64,000 nucleotides of DNA from Acidobacteriaceae bacterium UBA1307. GTDB taxonomy: Bacteria; Acidobacteriota; Terriglobia; Terriglobales; Acidobacteriaceae. The DNA is taken from contig DBTV01000030.1 of assembly GCA_002307235.1 (NCBI GenBank), positions 1 through 64,000 on the forward strand, written 5' to 3'. The notes under the pieces are model-generated. The model was not told where the DNA came from. It did not search any database and saw nothing but the letters and a program-made list of their open reading frames with translations. Shown one piece after another: positions 61,733 through 64,000 of this stretch. The translations under genes and the position numbers were made by a program. Every line of letters begins with the position of its first letter. Within the stretch, counting starts at the first letter, position 1.

Positions 61733-62824
61733 TTACTTCTTTTTCTTCCCGGTCTTCTTGGTGGCCTTCTTGGCGACCGGCTTTTTCGCGGCGACCTTCT
61801 TGGTCTTGGCATCGGCCTTCTTGGCGACAACCTTCTTCGCCTTGGCGACTGCCTTTACAACCTTCTTCGTCGGCTTGATCGCGGTCTTTTTGGATGCGAC
61901 CTTCTTGGCGACGGGCTTGGTTGCAACGACCTTCTTGCCCTTGGCGACGAGCTTCTTCGCCACCGGCTTCTTTGCCGCTGCCTTCTTCGCGACAACCTTC
62001 TTCGCGACAACCTTCTTGGCAGCCTTCTTGAGCACGACCTTCTTCACCGCAGTCTTCTTGACGACGGTTTTCTTTGCCGCAACCTTCTTCACCGGCTTGA
62101 CTGCAGCCTTCTTCGCGACGGTCTTCTTGGCGACCGGCTTCTTTGCCGCGACCTTCTTGGCCACAGCCTTCTTCTCCGCAGGCTTGACCACAGCCTTTTT
62201 GGCGGCGGGCTTTGCGGCAACCTTCTTGGCCTTGGCGACCGGCTTTGCCACGGTCTTTTTCGCGATGGTCTTCTTCGCGACAGCCTTCGCTTCCGCGGGC
62301 TTTTCGACGACCGGCGCGGCCTTCTTGGCAGGGGCCTTCTTTGTGGCCGGCTTCTTCGCGACAACCTTCTTGGCGGCGGCTTCGGCCTTGGCGGGCTTGG
62401 CATCGCGCGCGGCAAGGGTGTTGGCGGCCAGATCCTTCTTCAGCTCTTCGTCGAACTCCGCCGGAGTGAAGGGCTTGGCGGACTTGCGCAGGCGCTCAAT
62501 GTCGTAGAAGGCGCGGCGCTCGGCGAGGAAGACGTGGACGACGAAGTCCACGTAGTCGAGCAGCACCCACTCGCCCACGCGACGACCTTCAACCGAATTT
62601 GCGTAGACGCCGAACTCGCGCTTGAGGCGCAGTTCGATCTCGTCGGCAATGGCGATGGCCTGTCGTTCGTTGGTGGCCGAGGTGATGAGGAAGTAGTCGG
62701 TCAGGCCGGAATCAACCGGGTCCAGTTCAAGAATGCGTGTCTCTACGCCCTTCTTGTCTTCACAGGCGGCCGCGGCGGCCTGCACTAGCTTGAGCGTTTG
62801 CTCGCGATCTTGCGTATCAGTCAT
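61733..62824 (-). CDS. rsfS: Ribosomal silencing factor RsfS with long Lys/Ala-rich C-terminal tail
   Basis: 363 aa, about three times the usual RsfS length. Residues about 8-115 are a standard RsfS domain (DPVDSGLTDYFLITSATNERQ, then GVYANSVEG, WVLLDYVDFVVHVFLAERR). It binds L14 and blocks 50S-30S joining in starvation. From about residue 140 on, the protein is built almost entirely of short KKVVAKK, KKPVAKK, KKAAVK-type units (Lys, Ala, Val, Pro, Thr), like histone H1-like bacterial proteins. AT-hook or zinc motifs are absent. nadD lies 54 bases upstream on the same strand. Confidence 0.9.
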   Translation of the reverse strand: MTDTQDREQTLKLVQAAAAACEDKKGVETRILELDPVDSGLTDYFLITSATNERQAIAIADEIELRLKREFGVYANSVEGRRVGEWVLLDYVDFVVHVFLAERRAFYDIERLRKSAKPFTPAEFDEELKKDLAANTLAARDAKPAKAEAAAKKVVAKKPATKKAPAKKAAPVVEKPAEAKAVAKKTIAKKTVAKPVAKAKKVAAKPAAKKAVVKPAEKKAVAKKVAAKKPVAKKTVAKKAAVKPVKKVAAKKTVVKKTAVKKVVLKKAAKKVVAKKVVAKKAAAKKPVAKKLVAKGKKVVATKPVAKKVASKKTAIKPTKKVVKAVAKAKKVVAKKADAKTKKVAAKKPVAKKATKKTGKKKK

Positions 62825-62878
62825 GGACTATTTTGGCTCCCCACCTATCCTATCGTTTGACTGCGAGGCCAGCAAAAC

Positions 62879-63607
62879 TTATTGATAGAGCCCGTGCTCT
62901 TTGAGGTAATCGGCAACAGCGGGCGGAACGAGAGTTTTCAATCTTTTTTCGGAGGCGCCGCCGCCCAGCAGCAGCGAGCGAATCTCGGTGGCGCTGATTT
63001 CGACGTAGAGGGAGGGCAGCAGATAGAGCGGCGCCCGCTGGCCATGCGTGTTGCGCAGCGTGTACTGCAGAACGGCGATGCCGTGCAGGGTGCTGGCGGG
63101 CAGCGTGGAGGTTTCGGCGGTAAGACCGTCGGGCAGGTGGCTCATGGCGGCGTCGAGCGATTCGCCGGGGCGCGCGGCGACGACCAGCGTGGCGGCAAAG
63201 GGCAGCGCGGCGGCGCGGTGCCACAGCGGCAGATTCAGAAAGGAATCCATGCCCATCAGGCAGAAGAGTTCGGTCTCGGGGCCAAGCTCGGCGTGCAACT
63301 GCGCAAGGGTGTCGATGGTGTAATTAGGGCGACCGCTGGCCGAGGGCGCGTCGACCAGAGAGACGGCAAAGTCTTGGTCGTCGGCGATGGCCAACTGCGT
63401 CATGGCAACCCGTTGGGCAAAGCTGGCCGAGGAGCCTTCGGGTTTGAGCGGCTGCGTACCGACGGGTGCAAACAACACGCGGTCGAGGGCAAGCGCCCGC
63501 TGCGCGGCGTGGGCAATGGCCAGGTGTCCGCGGTGGGGCGGGTCGAAACTGCCGCCAAAAAAAGCGATACGGCGCGCAGGACGGGGCGTTGGGACTGCAT
63601 TGTGCAT
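62879..63607 (-). CDS. nadD: Nicotinate-nucleotide adenylyltransferase NadD
   Basis: 242-aa nucleotidyltransferase that makes nicotinate adenine dinucleotide from nicotinate mononucleotide and ATP. The nucleotide loop IAFFGGSFDPPHRGHLAIA (about 14-32) holds the HxGH-type catalytic residues. The ISATEIRSLL near the C-terminus matches the family ISSTxIR motif. The ATG at 63607 allows a short N-terminal extension typical of some members. It forms a cluster with rsfS. Confidence 0.95.
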   Translation of the reverse strand: MHNAVPTPRPARRIAFFGGSFDPPHRGHLAIAHAAQRALALDRVLFAPVGTQPLKPEGSSASFAQRVAMTQLAIADDQDFAVSLVDAPSASGRPNYTIDTLAQLHAELGPETELFCLMGMDSFLNLPLWHRAAALPFAATLVVAARPGESLDAAMSHLPDGLTAETSTLPASTLHGIAVLQYTLRNTHGQRAPLYLLPSLYVEISATEIRSLLLGGGASEKRLKTLVPPAVADYLKEHGLYQ

Positions 63608-63672
63608 TCAGTTCATGGTAGCGCGCAGCGATGGTGCTACCATGGACGGAATTCGTTCGTCCTACACAAATA

Positions 63673-64000
63673 TGCGCTATCTGATTGCAATTCTCGCTCT
63701 GGCGGGCGTAGTGGTCTCCGCCCTCGCGCTTCGTGTGCATTACGATACGGGCACTGAACCATGCTCGATCAATGCGCACTGGGATTGTGGCGTGGTCAAT
63801 CACAGCAGCTTTGCCGAGGTCGCCCATGTGCCGGTCGCCATCCTCGGCATTCTCGGCTACGTGGCGCTGGGAGCGCTGGGTTTTTATCGCAAGCCGTATC
63901 TGTATCTTCTGGTCGTTCTGGCGGGGTTGGCCTTCGCGCTGCGTCTGAGCCTGATTGAAGATCTTGTGCTCGGCGTCTGGTGTCTCTACTGCGTGATTTC
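63673..64000 (+). CDS. VKOR-family disulfide-forming membrane protein (partial)
   Basis: The first 109 residues are in the window; the gene continues beyond base 64000. A membrane helix at about 3-20 is followed by a loop with PCSINAHWDCGVV (the loop Cys pair of VKOR), two helices, and the start of the catalytic CxxC at the last residues (WCLYC). Bacterial VKOR homologues oxidise DsbA-like thioredoxins with quinone. ATG 63673 begins the family-like sequence. Divergent from nadD by 65 bases. Confidence 0.88.

Noticed and set aside
61733..62407. Tandem DNA repeat suggestive of a CRISPR or VNTR
   Set aside because: Units are in-frame codons for Lys/Ala/Val and vary in length; no spacer-like unique sequence between equal repeats.

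Overview
The window looks like a chromosomal segment from a Gram-negative soil acidobacterium (class Terriglobia), assigned on gene content alone. The pointers are two very large Oar-type TonB-dependent receptors with carboxypeptidase-regulatory-like N-termini, a DUF3738 (TIGR03435) 'soil-associated' protein beside an ECF sigma factor, Ig-like repeat proteins with a membrane/LSGC motif, and lipid A/Kdo genes (lpxK, waaA). GC is moderately high. Almost everything is core chromosomal; no prophage, transposase, IS element or CRISPR array was seen.

Layout. 1-3.2 kb: 3' end of an initiator tRNA, a rhodanese, a HIT protein, a receiver-like protein with a basic N-terminus, and a possible structured small RNA on the minus strand. 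3.2-7 kb: mutM, small membrane and NTF2-like proteins, an ABM-domain protein and purA. 7.2-10 kb: a plus-strand module of membrane protein, ECF sigma factor, small membrane protein and DUF3738 protein. 10-15 kb: small exported or membrane proteins, HU, a DUF2461 protein, a palindromic repeat, ruvA. 15-24.8 kb: Ig-like protein, a fused pabB-pabC, a PAP2-like protein, a large SLBB polysaccharide-export protein, an alanine-type aminotransferase and a chemoreceptor. 24.8-34.4 kb: alcohol dehydrogenase, tyrS, a diacylglycerol-kinase-like lipid kinase, a Sel1-like protein, a GH92 mannosidase and an OPT transporter. 34.8-37.2 kb: two tandem flagellin paralogues with matching 5' leaders and 3' terminators. 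37.3-39.6 kb: lpxK-waaA. 40.3-43.3 kb: a PIN/antitoxin pair, queD, pncA, a DeoR regulator and a lone Phd-like antitoxin.

43.3-52 kb looks origin-proximal. parB and parA are followed by three exact parS palindromes, then the minus-strand run folC-plsC-C26 amidotransferase-rsmG. Next come a DUF4145-like gene, a 775-bp AT-rich intergenic stretch carrying DnaA-box-like sequences, and dnaN. From 52.2 to 63.6 kb, two plus-strand TonB-dependent receptors alternate with minus-strand housekeeping blocks (rlmH-cobO-accD and nadD-rsfS). The usual nadD-rsfS-rlmH neighbourhood is split by the second receptor. RsfS carries an unusual ~220-residue Lys/Ala repeat tail resembling histone H1-like proteins. The window ends inside a VKOR-type disulfide-forming membrane protein.

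Most worth following up: the conserved flagellin leader with a GU-compensated hairpin and a tiny potential leader ORF, the RsfS-tail fusion, the candidate small RNA at 2.8-3.0 kb, and the parS/oriC-like arrangement. None is proven from one sequence. All calls come from reading the sequence; no database search was run.
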